Positions 25,230 to 34,300 of a DNA stretch of 64,000 bases are shown one piece after another. The translations under genes and the position numbers were made by a program. Source of the DNA: Burkholderia paludis (GTDB lineage: Bacteria; Pseudomonadota; Gammaproteobacteria; Burkholderiales; Burkholderiaceae); NCBI RefSeq assembly GCF_000732615.1, contig NZ_JPGL01000007.1, positions 211,926 through 275,925 on the forward strand. Direction: 5' to 3'. Numbering within the stretch: the first letter of the stretch is position 1; the number at the start of each line of letters is the position of its first letter. The notes beneath the pieces are model-generated. The model was given only the letters and a program-made list of their open reading frames with translations, ran no database searches and had not been told where the DNA came from.

Positions 25230-26416
25230 TACGCGGCCTCCTTCGCCGTTGCAGCGTCGAATCGACGACCGGACGGGACACGAGCCCCATCCGGCACATC
25301 CGCGCCGCCGCCAAAAATCGCATTGAAGCGGTTCGCACCGTGCAGTGCGACCAATACGATCGCGGGAAAGGCGACCGAGAAGTTTCGCGCTTCGTCCCGG
25401 TAGCCGAAAAAGGAGAACAGCACCAGCACCGGCATGAACGCCGCGACGAAGTAGGCACGGTACCGGGTTGGCGTCGCCTGCCACGCCGCCCTGAAGAACA
25501 CCGCAAGCGGCACGAGCATCAACGGGTTCTCGAGGCTCGGGGTATAGATGCCTTTACCGATGAGGTTGTAGAACGACAGATAGGACGCCGGATTCAGCCA
25601 GAACCGCAGGTTGTCCCACACGTGATATTCGACGAATCCGCCGGCATTGGCACCATACCCGCTCATGATGAACTGGCGGGTCGCCACGCAGATACCCAGT
25701 TGCAGCACGAGCCACATCACGCGCTTGCGCATTGCAGTGTCGCGGTCGTGCAGGAAGAACAACGCGAGCGGAACCAGGAAGAACGTCTCCTTGTTCAGGG
25801 AAAAGACGGCGATCGTCACCGTGCACGCCAGCAGCCGCTTCGTCAGCAGGAAATAGCACGCACCGAGCACGCCGAGCAGTTCGAAGAAATCGTAGTAGTA
25901 GCCGCCCTGCTGAAACGTGAGCGGATAGACGAAGCTGAATGCCGCCAGAAAGCCGACCGAATGCCCGAAGCTCAGGCCGTGCAGCCTCGCCAGCTTGTAG
26001 ACCAGCAACAGCGAAAACAGCATCGACAGCACGATCGCGATGTAGGTCAGGTGATAGACGATCGCCACGACCGGCGTCCAGTATTCGCCCGGCACGCTCG
26101 TGAAATAGGTATTGCGCAGCGAATCATGCCGAGTGATCGATTTGAACAGCTTGTCCCGCGTCGCCCCGTCGAGGCGCTCGGCCATCGCTTTCGCGGCCTT
26201 CGGAAACGACGAGCGGTAGACGAACGGCTTCGGCGCGTCGCCGTTCATCATCCCGACGAGGCTGTAGGTCGTGGGGAAACTGGCCTTCTGGTCGTCACGG
26301 AACCCCCACTTCAACAGCACGCTGTTGGTGATGTTTCCTGCGCACACGAACAGCAGCACGTAGACGATGGCGAAGCGGCAGAATGCCCGCACGCGGTTTC
26401 GGTTCTTTTCCGTCAT
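25229..26416 (-). CDS. Polytopic membrane protein, possible GT-C-like glycosyltransferase
   Basis: A 395-residue protein with about nine to ten hydrophobic helices and a roughly 100-residue soluble loop after helix 1 (VYRSSFPKAAKAMAERLDG, TSVPGEYWTP). A single helix, a periplasmic loop and then many helices is common in GT-C transferases and related integral enzymes, but no definitive motif is seen and I do not assign a family. Start ATG at 26416 lies 14 bp after the HAD-UbiA stop; an open frame to 26482 overlaps that gene. It is translationally linked to the small four-helix protein through TAATG. Confidence 0.6.
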   Translation of the reverse strand: MTEKNRNRVRAFCRFAIVYVLLFVCAGNITNSVLLKWGFRDDQKASFPTTYSLVGMMNGDAPKPFVYRSSFPKAAKAMAERLDGATRDKLFKSITRHDSLRNTYFTSVPGEYWTPVVAIVYHLTYIAIVLSMLFSLLLVYKLARLHGLSFGHSVGFLAAFSFVYPLTFQQGGYYYDFFELLGVLGACYFLLTKRLLACTVTIAVFSLNKETFFLVPLALFFLHDRDTAMRKRVMWLVLQLGICVATRQFIMSGYGANAGGFVEYHVWDNLRFWLNPASYLSFYNLIGKGIYTPSLENPLMLVPLAVFFRAAWQATPTRYRAYFVAAFMPVLVLFSFFGYRDEARNFSVAFPAIVLVALHGANRFNAIFGGGADVPDGARVPSGRRFDAATAKEAA

Positions 26417-26430
26417 GGGATTTGTGCCGC

Positions 26431-27897
26431 TTACAGCGCAGGCATGAAGTGAGCGGCCAGCACCAGCGCCACCATCACGCAAAGCATGCCGAAGCTACCG
26501 CGATTTTCGAGAATATGGACGATCGGATCGTCGTGCATCGTGCCGCGGACCGTTGCGATCCACAGCCGGCCGAACAGGTAGATCAGGCCAACCTGCACGA
26601 GCCATAACAAATGCGGGACGGTGTAGCGCGCGGCCGTTTCGGGAGCATTGATGAAGAGGCCGAACACGACCACTGCGGCCAGCGACGCGCCGATCCCGAA
26701 CGGCCAGAGCACCTCGAGATCCCCCACGCGGTAATCCCGGCCCGCCGATACACGCTTGTCGTTCTGGCGCAGGAACACGAGCTCGGAGCAGCGCTTCACG
26801 AGCGCAAGACTCAGGAAGGCCAGCACGGAAAATGCGAGAAGCCAGCGGCTGACCGCGATGTCCGCCGCAATGGCGCCCGCAACGATCCGGTGCGTGTACA
26901 GCAGCGACAACACGACGACATCGAGCAGCACGACCGATTTCAGGCGCCAGCTGTATGCGGTCGTCAGCAACAGATAGAGCGCGAACATGCCGGCAAACTC
27001 GACCGACACCGCGAATGCCAGCGCAAACGCCGCCGCGAGCAGCAGCGCGGCGGCGCCCAGCCCCCGGGCAATCGACAGCGTCCCGTTCGCGAACGCGCGA
27101 TTGCGCTTGCGAGGATGGCGCCGGTCGTTGTCCAGATCCCAGAGATCGTTGCCGATGTAGGTTGCCGACGCGCCCAGCGACATCGCCAGAAACGCGAGCA
27201 CGAGCGTCGTGACCTTGTCGGCGTCGAAGAACGCAAAAGCCGTCAGCAGCGGCACGAACAACAGCAGGTTTTTCAACCATTGATGAACGCGCAGCGCCTT
27301 GCACCAGGTCGAGAAGCAGGCACGCTCGTTCGAAAACTCCCGCTCGACGGGAATGCTGCTCCGGATGTCGGCAGCAATACCGGGCGGGACGCCGGCCAGA
27401 ATGGCGCCCTTCGCACCGGCCCAGATCGGCATGTCGGCCTTGCTGTCGCCGGCATAGACGAAATCGTCGCCGACCTGCTCGCGAATGCCGGCGAGTTTGG
27501 TTTCGCTTTTCAGGTTGGTGTCGCCGCTGGTCGCGATGACGAGATCGAACAGGCCAAGATGGGCGTCTACCCGCTCGGCGATCGAGCGATGGGCGGCCGT
27601 CGCCAGCACGATCTTGCGGCCGCCTTTGCGTTCGTGAGCCAGGTAATCGACAAGCGACTCTCGGTAAGGAATCGTCTCCGCCCGGAAATCGGCCTGCTCG
27701 GCGACCTTGCCCTTGAATGCGGCGCGACCGCCGGCGAGCCAGAAAGGCAGTCGCAACAGATTCGCGGGTTGATGCTTGACGACACTTATCACGGACTCCA
27801 TCAAGGTATCCGACGTCGTCAGCGTGCCGTCGAGATCGACGACAAGCGGAAGTTTTCTGGTCTCTCGCATTATTCGTGAGTCGTTTCCGTTTGACAT
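26431..27897 (-). CDS. HAD phosphatase fused to UbiA prenyltransferase, decaprenyl-phosphoribose-synthase type
   Basis: A 488-residue fusion. Residues 18-195 are a HAD phosphatase (VVDLDGTLT with Asp 21 and Asp 23, later GDSKADMPIWAGA). From about 210 on is a UbiA domain with about nine helices. GNDLWDLDNDRRHPRKRNR (about 248-266) matches the NDxxDxxxDrxHPxKRxR signature of decaprenylphosphoryl-5-phosphoribose synthases, and HRIVAGAIA...ALVKRCSEL fits their second motif. Such enzymes attach phosphoribose from PRPP to polyprenyl phosphate; the HAD part could remove the 5-phosphate. The start is uncertain (ATG 27897, 27870, TTG 27915). First gene of a three-gene membrane operon. Confidence 0.8.
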   Translation of the reverse strand: MSNGNDSRIMRETRKLPLVVDLDGTLTTSDTLMESVISVVKHQPANLLRLPFWLAGGRAAFKGKVAEQADFRAETIPYRESLVDYLAHERKGGRKIVLATAAHRSIAERVDAHLGLFDLVIATSGDTNLKSETKLAGIREQVGDDFVYAGDSKADMPIWAGAKGAILAGVPPGIAADIRSSIPVEREFSNERACFSTWCKALRVHQWLKNLLLFVPLLTAFAFFDADKVTTLVLAFLAMSLGASATYIGNDLWDLDNDRRHPRKRNRAFANGTLSIARGLGAAALLLAAAFALAFAVSVEFAGMFALYLLLTTAYSWRLKSVVLLDVVVLSLLYTHRIVAGAIAADIAVSRWLLAFSVLAFLSLALVKRCSELVFLRQNDKRVSAGRDYRVGDLEVLWPFGIGASLAAVVVFGLFINAPETAARYTVPHLLWLVQVGLIYLFGRLWIATVRGTMHDDPIVHILENRGSFGMLCVMVALVLAAHFMPAL

Positions 27898-28397
27898 TGA
27901 CGTCAAACTGGTCAATCCATTACATGCACTACTGCTGCCGTCGCGAGGGCGACAGCAGCGTTAATTCGACGACATTCGCCCCCGACCACCGTGCGCGCTT
28001 CGCCCGATGCGCGCGGATACTACCAGAAAAACATGCCAATGAAGGCAACTATTGATCAAAATGTAGCGAGCCGGATGCGATATCACACAGGAAAAGAACC
28101 ATTCCCTCAAGATGTGGCGCAAGATTTTTCGGAGGCGAAAACAAGGCAAACGTTTGTCGTTTAAAATTTCCTATTGAAATAATTTAAATTAATAGGATGA
28201 CAAATTTCCGACTAATATCAGTCGATATTTATTTTTAATTTCCCCCCCATTCACTTTCCGGTCGAATTGCTGGCATTCCCGGCACCAGCCAACATTGAGA
28301 AAAACGTCCCGGTCAAAGCATGTTGAGTCCCGCGCCCTGTCAGGTCACCTGACCGATGACGGCATTATTACAAGTCAGAAACGCCGGGACTCAAGCT
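27898..28397. other. 500-bp AT-rich gap
   Basis: Marked drop in GC compared with both flanks, strongest at 28140-28250 (runs such as TTTAAAATTTC and ATTTATTTTTAATTTC). It contains the promoter region of the HAD-UbiA operon and a bulged hairpin at about 27931-27958 in its likely 5' UTR. No frame with a ribosome site and coding bias is visible. A long inverted repeat lies near the right end. Confidence 0.6.
28323..28394. repeat. 10-bp inverted repeat enclosing a 15-bp palindrome
   Basis: TTGAGTCCCG (28323-28332) and CGGGACTCAA (28385-28394) are exact complements 52 bp apart. Between them GTCAGGTCACCTGAC (28339-28353) is a perfect 7+1+7 palindrome. The outer repeat begins 4 bp past the stop of the secreted protein gene (minus strand), so it could be a 3'-end structure, or mark a small structured RNA. 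Confidence 0.5.
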
Positions 28398-28832
28398 TCA
28401 CTTCGCCCGCTCATGCTCCCCCAACCCGATCGCCTTGTAGTCGTAAGTCGGATAAAACTCCGTCCGATACGCGCCCCACGCCGTATCCTCGAGCACCCGA
28501 TTGACTTCACGCAGCCGCGACGCCGGCAACCGCAGCACGACGATCTGCCCGATCCCCATCGTCACGGTCCAGCTCACCACTTCGACGCCCGGCGGCGGAA
28601 ACGCCTTGTAGAAGCCCTGCTTCGCCAATTGCGCATTCAGCTCGGCAAGCGGGCGCGACTGGTCGTGCCTGAGGAAAACGGTCAGCAGTACCGCGTTGTC
28701 GGCCGTCGCCTCGGCCGAACCTGCGGGTACGGTCGACGTCTGGCCGACAGCCGGTGCGCTGCAGAGCCCAGCGGCAGCCAGCGTGGCGGCGATCATCAAG
28801 GTACGAACCGGGAAACGGGGAAATGCCGTCAT
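28398..28832 (-). CDS. Secreted hypothetical protein
   Basis: A 144-residue protein with signal peptide (MTAFPRFPVRTLMIAAT then AAAGLCSAPAVGQ). The mature part has NAVLLTVFLRHDQSRPLAELNAQLAKQGFYKAF, VSWTVTMGIGQIVVLRLPASRLREVNRVLE and a Tyr-rich end. The repeated ability to read as small beta-alpha units suggests a compact periplasmic domain, but I do not recognise the family. ATG at 28832 has GGAG 7 bases upstream; the frame is open to 28922, overlapping the LysR gene end. It lies 79 bp downstream of that LysR gene on the same strand. Confidence 0.65.
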   Translation of the reverse strand: MTAFPRFPVRTLMIAATLAAAGLCSAPAVGQTSTVPAGSAEATADNAVLLTVFLRHDQSRPLAELNAQLAKQGFYKAFPPPGVEVVSWTVTMGIGQIVVLRLPASRLREVNRVLEDTAWGAYRTEFYPTYDYKAIGLGEHERAK

Positions 28833-28911
28833 GACGCGACTCCATGGTTTCGTGGATGGAGCCGCCATCATGCGCCGCCGGACAGATCGCCGCCGCCGGC
28901 CGGCGAAAGGA

Positions 28912-29829
28912 TTACGCCACACCTGCCCCGTCGCGCTCGCGCAGCACGTCGATGAACGCGCGCAGCTTGGCCGGCACGTGCTTGCGATTCACGTAATACA
29001 GCCACATCGGCGGCAGCGTCCGGCACGCGCCCGGCAACACCTCGACGAGCGCGCCGTCGCGCAGGTCCTGCTCGATCCGTTCGCGCATGAACGCAAACGC
29101 GATCCCGACCCCGGCGCGCGCCGCGTCGATCACCGCATCGGCGTCGTTCGTCACGAATACGCCTTCCGGATCGAGATCGACGTCGCGGCGCCCGTCGTGC
29201 AGCAGCCATTTGTGCAGCCGCCCGCTCTCCGAAAACCGGAAGCGGATACACGCGTGCCCCCCGAGCGCCGCGATCGACGCAGGCGTGCCGTACCGCGCCA
29301 GATAACCGGGCGACGCGACCAGCGCACACGAGAGCGCCGGCGCGATCCGCACGCCGATGGTCCCCGGCTGCAGCCGGTCGGCAAGGCGGATCCCCGCATC
29401 GAACCCGTCCTTCGCGATATCGACCAGTTCGTTCTCATAGCGAATCTCCAGCCGCACGTCCGGATAGCGCTCACGGAATACGGCGAGCACCGGCGCGATC
29501 ACGAGCGAGCGCGCCAGCGGCAGCGCGGTCACGCGCAACACGCCGCTCGGCGCGCTGCGCCCGTCCTTCAGCTCGTCGCGGGCCTGCACGACCTGCCGGT
29601 ATGCCGGCTCCGTCTGCCGCCAGTAGCGCTGCCCGGCTTCCGTCAGGCTCACGCCGCGCGTGCTGCGGTTGAACAACTTCACGTTCAGTTCGCCCTCGAA
29701 CTGCCCGATCGAGAGACTGACGGCGGCCGGCGTCAGGCCCAGCGCGGCGGCCGCCCGCGTGAAGTTGCCGGTCGCCGCGACCGTCATGAACACGTGCAGC
29801 CCGGCCATCGGATCGCGTCGGCTCATCAT
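28912..29829 (-). CDS. LysR-family regulator (CrgA/DmlR-like subgroup)
   Basis: A 305-residue protein with HTH near residues 10-65 (GNFTRAAAALGLTPAAVSLSIGQFE) and an effector domain with the CrgA-type pattern (LPLARSLVIAPVLAVFRERYPDVRLEI). Start ATG 29829 or 29826; no clear ribosome site. It is divergent from the GlcG-SDR pair with 92 bp between starts, the usual LysR-target layout for short-chain dehydrogenase genes in Burkholderia. Most likely it controls that pair. The effector is unknown. Confidence 0.85.
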   Translation of the reverse strand: MMSRRDPMAGLHVFMTVAATGNFTRAAAALGLTPAAVSLSIGQFEGELNVKLFNRSTRGVSLTEAGQRYWRQTEPAYRQVVQARDELKDGRSAPSGVLRVTALPLARSLVIAPVLAVFRERYPDVRLEIRYENELVDIAKDGFDAGIRLADRLQPGTIGVRIAPALSCALVASPGYLARYGTPASIAALGGHACIRFRFSESGRLHKWLLHDGRRDVDLDPEGVFVTNDADAVIDAARAGVGIAFAFMRERIEQDLRDGALVEVLPGACRTLPPMWLYYVNRKHVPAKLRAFIDVLRERDGAGVA

Positions 29830-29921
29830 TATAAAAACTTGAAACTCTTTCGAGCGGAATGCGGATTCTCCCATATACCGCCACCGCCTACACTGGCCCT
29901 GTCGCATCACCGGAACGTCGC

Positions 29922-30359
29922 ATGAACCCGTCCCTCCCCGCGCTGCCGCTCGCGGCCGCCCGCCGCACGATCGACGCCATACTCTCGCATGCCGCATCGT
30001 TGCAGGTCGCGGGCGTCGCCGTCGCGATCGTCGATGGTGGCGCGAACCTGCTCGCGTTCGTTCGCACCGACGACTGTTTTCTGGGGGCGATCGACCTCGC
30101 GCAGCGCAAGGCGTTGACGGCGATCCGCTTCCGCACGTCGACCGGCACGCTCGGCGCGCTGTCGGGCGACGGTCCGTTGCGCGGGATCGAGCACAGCCAC
30201 GGCGGGCTCGTCACGTTCGGCGGCGGCGAACCGCTCGTCGACGGCAGCGGGCGCTGCGTGGGCGCGATCGGCGTGTCGGGCGGCAGCGTCGACGAAGACA
30301 CCGCGATCGCCCGGCATGGTCGCGACCGCTTGCAGGCCATCCTCCACACCACCAGGTAA
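29922..30359 (+). CDS. GlcG/HbpS-family haem-binding-like protein
   Basis: A 145-residue alpha/beta protein. GVAVAIVDGGANLLAFVRTDDCFLGAI, then ALTAIRFRTSTG and VGAIGVSGGSVDEDTAIA are the GlcG/HbpS family core. Members bind haem or cobalamin-like ligands or act as small enzymes of unclear role. No signal peptide is seen, so it is cytosolic. ATG 29922 is the first start in good agreement with the family. The SDR gene begins 4 bp after the stop, so the two form an operon, divergent from a LysR gene. Confidence 0.82.
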   Translation: MNPSLPALPLAAARRTIDAILSHAASLQVAGVAVAIVDGGANLLAFVRTDDCFLGAIDLAQRKALTAIRFRTSTGTLGALSGDGPLRGIEHSHGGLVTFGGGEPLVDGSGRCVGAIGVSGGSVDEDTAIARHGRDRLQAILHTTR

Positions 30360-30363
30360 GCAT

Positions 30364-31140
30364 ATGACCCGAAAACGCATCCTCATCACCGGCGCAGGCA
30401 CCGGCTTCGGCCGCGAAGTCGCGCTGCGCCTCGCCGCCGGCGGCCACGACGTGACGGCCGGCGTACGCGTCGCCGCCGAGATCGACGCACTGACGGCCGC
30501 CGCCGCGCAACGCGGCACCGCGCTGCGCGCCATCGAGCTCGACGTCACGTCGGCCCACGATCGCGCCCGCGCGGCCGAACTCGCCCCCGACGTGCTCGTG
30601 AACAACGCGGGCGTCGGCGAAGCCGGCGCGCTCGTCGACCTGCCGGTCGGGATCGTCCGCGCGCTGTTCGACGTCAACGTGTTCGGGCCGCTCGAACTCA
30701 CGCAGCAAATCGCGCGCGGCATGCTTGCGCGCGGACACGGCAAGATCGTGTTCGTGTCGTCGATCGCGGGCCTGATCACGGGGCCGTTTACCGGCGCCTA
30801 TTGCGCATCGAAACATGCGGTCGAATCGATCGCCGAAGCGATGCACGCGGAGCTGGCGCCGCACGGGATCCGCGTCGCGGTCGTGAACCCCGGCCCGTAC
30901 AGCACGGGCTTCAACGACCGGATGATGGAAACGACGCGGCGCTGGCGCGATCCGGCCATCCACACCGTGACGCCCGAGCAGCTGACGTTCCCGCTCGAAC
31001 AGCACGATCCGGAAGAGATGATCGCGAAAATGGTCGACGTGATCGAAAGCGACGGCGGCGCGTTCCGCAACCTGCTGCCGAAATCGTCGGAAGCCTTCGT
31101 CCGTGCCGAGCAGGCAAGCGCGTGGGACCGCCAGCAGTGA
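30364..31140 (+). CDS. Short-chain dehydrogenase/reductase
   Basis: A 258-residue Rossmann enzyme with the classical SDR motifs: TGAGTGFG cofactor loop (residues 10-17), VNNAG, catalytic Ser in VSSIAG, and YCASK with the Tyr-Lys pair. An Arg after the second strand (VTAGVRV) hints at NADP preference. The C-terminal half (NPGPYSTGFNDRM) is usual for oxidoreductases acting on small alcohols or ketones. It is co-transcribed with the GlcG-like gene four bases upstream. The substrate is not assignable. Confidence 0.9.
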   Translation: MTRKRILITGAGTGFGREVALRLAAGGHDVTAGVRVAAEIDALTAAAAQRGTALRAIELDVTSAHDRARAAELAPDVLVNNAGVGEAGALVDLPVGIVRALFDVNVFGPLELTQQIARGMLARGHGKIVFVSSIAGLITGPFTGAYCASKHAVESIAEAMHAELAPHGIRVAVVNPGPYSTGFNDRMMETTRRWRDPAIHTVTPEQLTFPLEQHDPEEMIAKMVDVIESDGGAFRNLLPKSSEAFVRAEQASAWDRQQ

Positions 31141-31315
31141 TGCAAACCGGCGGCGGCCGGCGGTTCACGCAGGAACGCCATGCCCGCCGCCCGGACTGTC
31201 ATGCGCGGCGTTCGCCGTCGACGGCCCTCCCGACGGCCCGGGCCGTCGCAGGCCCGCTCGTCGCCGAAGCCGGGCCCGCATGCCGGCGGGCCGCATCGAG
31301 CCGCGCCGCCCGCGT

Positions 31316-34300
31316 TCAGTACACGTCACGCATATAGCGGCGCGCCTTCGCGAGCCGCGCGACGTAGTCGTTCGCGTCGTCGTCCGACATGCGGCCATGC
31401 TCGGCGACCACGGCCTTCAGCGCCGCATCGACATCCTTCGCCATCCGCGCGGCGTCGCCGCACACGTAGAAGTGCGCGCCGTCCTCCAGCCACGCGAACA
31501 GCTCGGCGCCCTGCTCGCGCATCCGGTCCTGCACGTAGATCTTGTCGGCCTGGTCGCGCGAGAACGCGAGATCGAGCCGCGTCAGGAAGCCGCTGTCGCG
31601 CATCGCGCCCAGCTCGTCGCCGTAGTAGAAATCGGTCTGCGCGTGCTGCTCCCCGAAAAACAACCAGTTGCGCCCGCGCGCGCCGCGCGCCTGCCGCTCG
31701 TGCAGGAAGCCGCGGAACGGCGCGACGCCGGTGCCGGGGCCGACCATCACGATCGGCACGTCGCCGTTCACCGGCGGCCGAAAATGCGCGGACTTCTGCA
31801 CGAACACGGGCACGCGGCCGTCGTCCGCGCGATCGGCCAGAAAGGTCGACGCGACGCCTTTGCGCGCGCGCCGGCCGTTGTGATAGCGCACCGCCGACAC
31901 GGTCAGGTGGATCTCGCCCCGGTGCGCGCTGGGGCTCGACGCAATCGAATACAGGCGCGGCTGCATCCGCTTCAGCATCCCGACCAGTTCCGCGCCCGAC
32001 AGCTCGACCGGAAACTCGTGCAGCACGTCGGCGAGCTGCTGCCCCCACAGCCATTGCTTCAGGTCGCCCTTGCGGTCGTCGCCGAGCAGCGACTTCAGCG
32101 CGCCGTTCGCGCTGCGCGACGCGATCAACGCGAGCGTGTCCGGATGCGGGCGGGTGATGTCGAAGTGGCGCGCGAGCGCATCGCCAAGACGCATGTCGCC
32201 GGCGCCCGCCACCGTCACCGGCGCATCGGCCTTCAGCGCGGTGACGGACAGCAGTTCGTCGACCAGCTCCGGGCAGTTGGTCGGCCACACGCCGAGCGCA
32301 TCGCCGGCTTCGTATTCGAGGTTCGCGCCTTCGGTCGACAGCGACACGCAGCGCGTGTCCTTGGCCGCGCCCGGACGGTTGAGCCGCAGGTTCGCGACGA
32401 GCTTCGACGGCGCCGGATGCGCCTTCGACGGCAGCAGCCCCGCCGGGCCCGGGCCGTCTGACGGCACCGCGTGCAGCGCGGCGTCGGCCTCCTTGATCCG
32501 CGCGACGACGCGTTCGAGCCACTGGTCGGCGTCGTGCTGGAATTCGACGTCGCAATCGACGCGCGCGCAAAGACGCGCCGCGCCGAGTTCCGCGAGCCGC
32601 GCGTCGAGCCGGCGGCCGTGGCCGCAGAACCGGTCGTAGTTGCGATCGCCGAACGCAAGCACCGCGAAGTGCACGCCGTCGAGGCGCGCGGCGCTGCCGG
32701 CCTGCAGCGCTTCCCAGAATTCGCTGCCGTTGTCGGGGGCGTCGCCGTCGCCGAACGTGCTCGTCATCAGCAGCACGTATTGCGCGCCCGCGAGCGACGC
32801 CGCCGGATAGTCGGACATGCACGCGGTGCGGATCTCGAAGCCCGCGTTCATCAACTGCGTCGCGTAATCCTCGGTCAGCGATTCGATGTTGCCGGTCTGC
32901 GATGCCCACAGCAGCACGACCTTCGGGCGCGCACGCACGATCCGCACGCCGCCGGGCGCGCCGGCATCGGCCGGCGGCGCCGGCGCCGCGGCGCCCTGCG
33001 TGCCGGCGGGCAACGCGCGGCTGAACAGGCCCGCGAGCATCCCGTCGAGCCAGAACCGCACCGGCGGCGTGAGCGGCGCGCCGGCCGGCAGCACCGGCAC
33101 GCCGCCGTCGCGCCGGCCGGCGCTTGCCTTCAGCCCGCTCACGAGCCCGGCCACGTACAGCCGTTCGGTGTCCGTCAGCGGCGGCGGCGCGAGGTCGGCA
33201 ACGCCGAGCGCGGCCGCGAAAGTGTCGAGGTCTGCCATGTCGGATTCCTGTGAAGCAGTCGCCTGCGCCATCGCCGGCACGGGCCGCGCGTCGTCGGCGC
33301 GTGCATCGGGTTGCGCCGTCTCGTCGCCGGCGGACGCGAACGCATCCGTCTCGACGCGCCGCAGCGCGACCGCGCAGTATTTCAGTTCGGGTTGCTGCGA
33401 TTCGGGATCGATCGCGTCGTTCGTCACCGCGTTGATGCACAGGTCGTCGCCGTACACGTCGTTCCAGTGCATCGGCGCGAAGCAGTTGCCGCGCAGCACG
33501 CGCTCGGTCACGACCGCCGGCAGCACCGCGCGGCCGCGCGCCGAGCGAATCTCGACGCTGTCTTTCGCGGCGATGCCGAGCGCGCGCGCGTCGTCCGGGT
33601 GCAGTTCGACGAACGGGCGCGGGTTGAGCTTGTTCAGCATCGCGACCTTGCCCGTCTTCGTCATCGTGTGCCATTGATGCTGCAGCCGTCCGGTGTTCAG
33701 CACGACCGGGAACGCGTCGTCGGGCCGCTCGGCCGGATCGGCATGCGGACGCGCGAGGAAGCGCGCCTTGCCCGACGGCGTCGGGAACGCGATGCGCGGC
33801 GCGGCGCGCCCGTCGGCCGCCGGACGCGGCGTCTGGCTCACGCCGTCGTTCAGGTAGCGGATCGGGTGCCGCTCGCGCGCGGCGCCGGGTGCGACGGGCC
33901 ACTGCACCGGCCCGTCGCGCAGCGTCGCATGGCTCGCGCCGCGCAGGTCGTAACCGGTCGCCGGATTCGAGAACCGGACGATCTCGTCGAACACGTCGGC
34001 GGCCGACGCGTAATCGAATGCCTCGCCGAAGCCCATCGCGCGGGCGACTTCCGCGACGATGCGCCAGTCGGGCAGCGCGTCGCCCGGCGGCGCGACCGCC
34101 GCGCGCATCAGCGTCATGTTGCGCTCGGAGTTGACCATCACGCCGTCGCCCTCGGCCCACAGCGCGCCCGGCAGCAGGATGTCCGCGTAGCGGTTGGTCT
34201 CGGTGTCGAGGAACGCATCCTGCGCGATCACCAGCTCCGCGGCCTGCAGCCCGGCGATCACGTTCCGCCGGTTCGGCACGGTCGCGACCGGGTTCGTGCA

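Noticed and set aside
24560..25403. Open frames in the gap around 24.6-25.4 kb on the plus strand
   Set aside because: Arg/His-rich, no ribosome sites, and they run antisense into the SMR-type gene.
31231..31248. Perfect 18-bp palindrome CGACGGCC-CG-GGCCGTCG
   Set aside because: It is between convergent gene ends, has no loop or T run and could be chance in very GC-rich sequence; not strong enough for a call.
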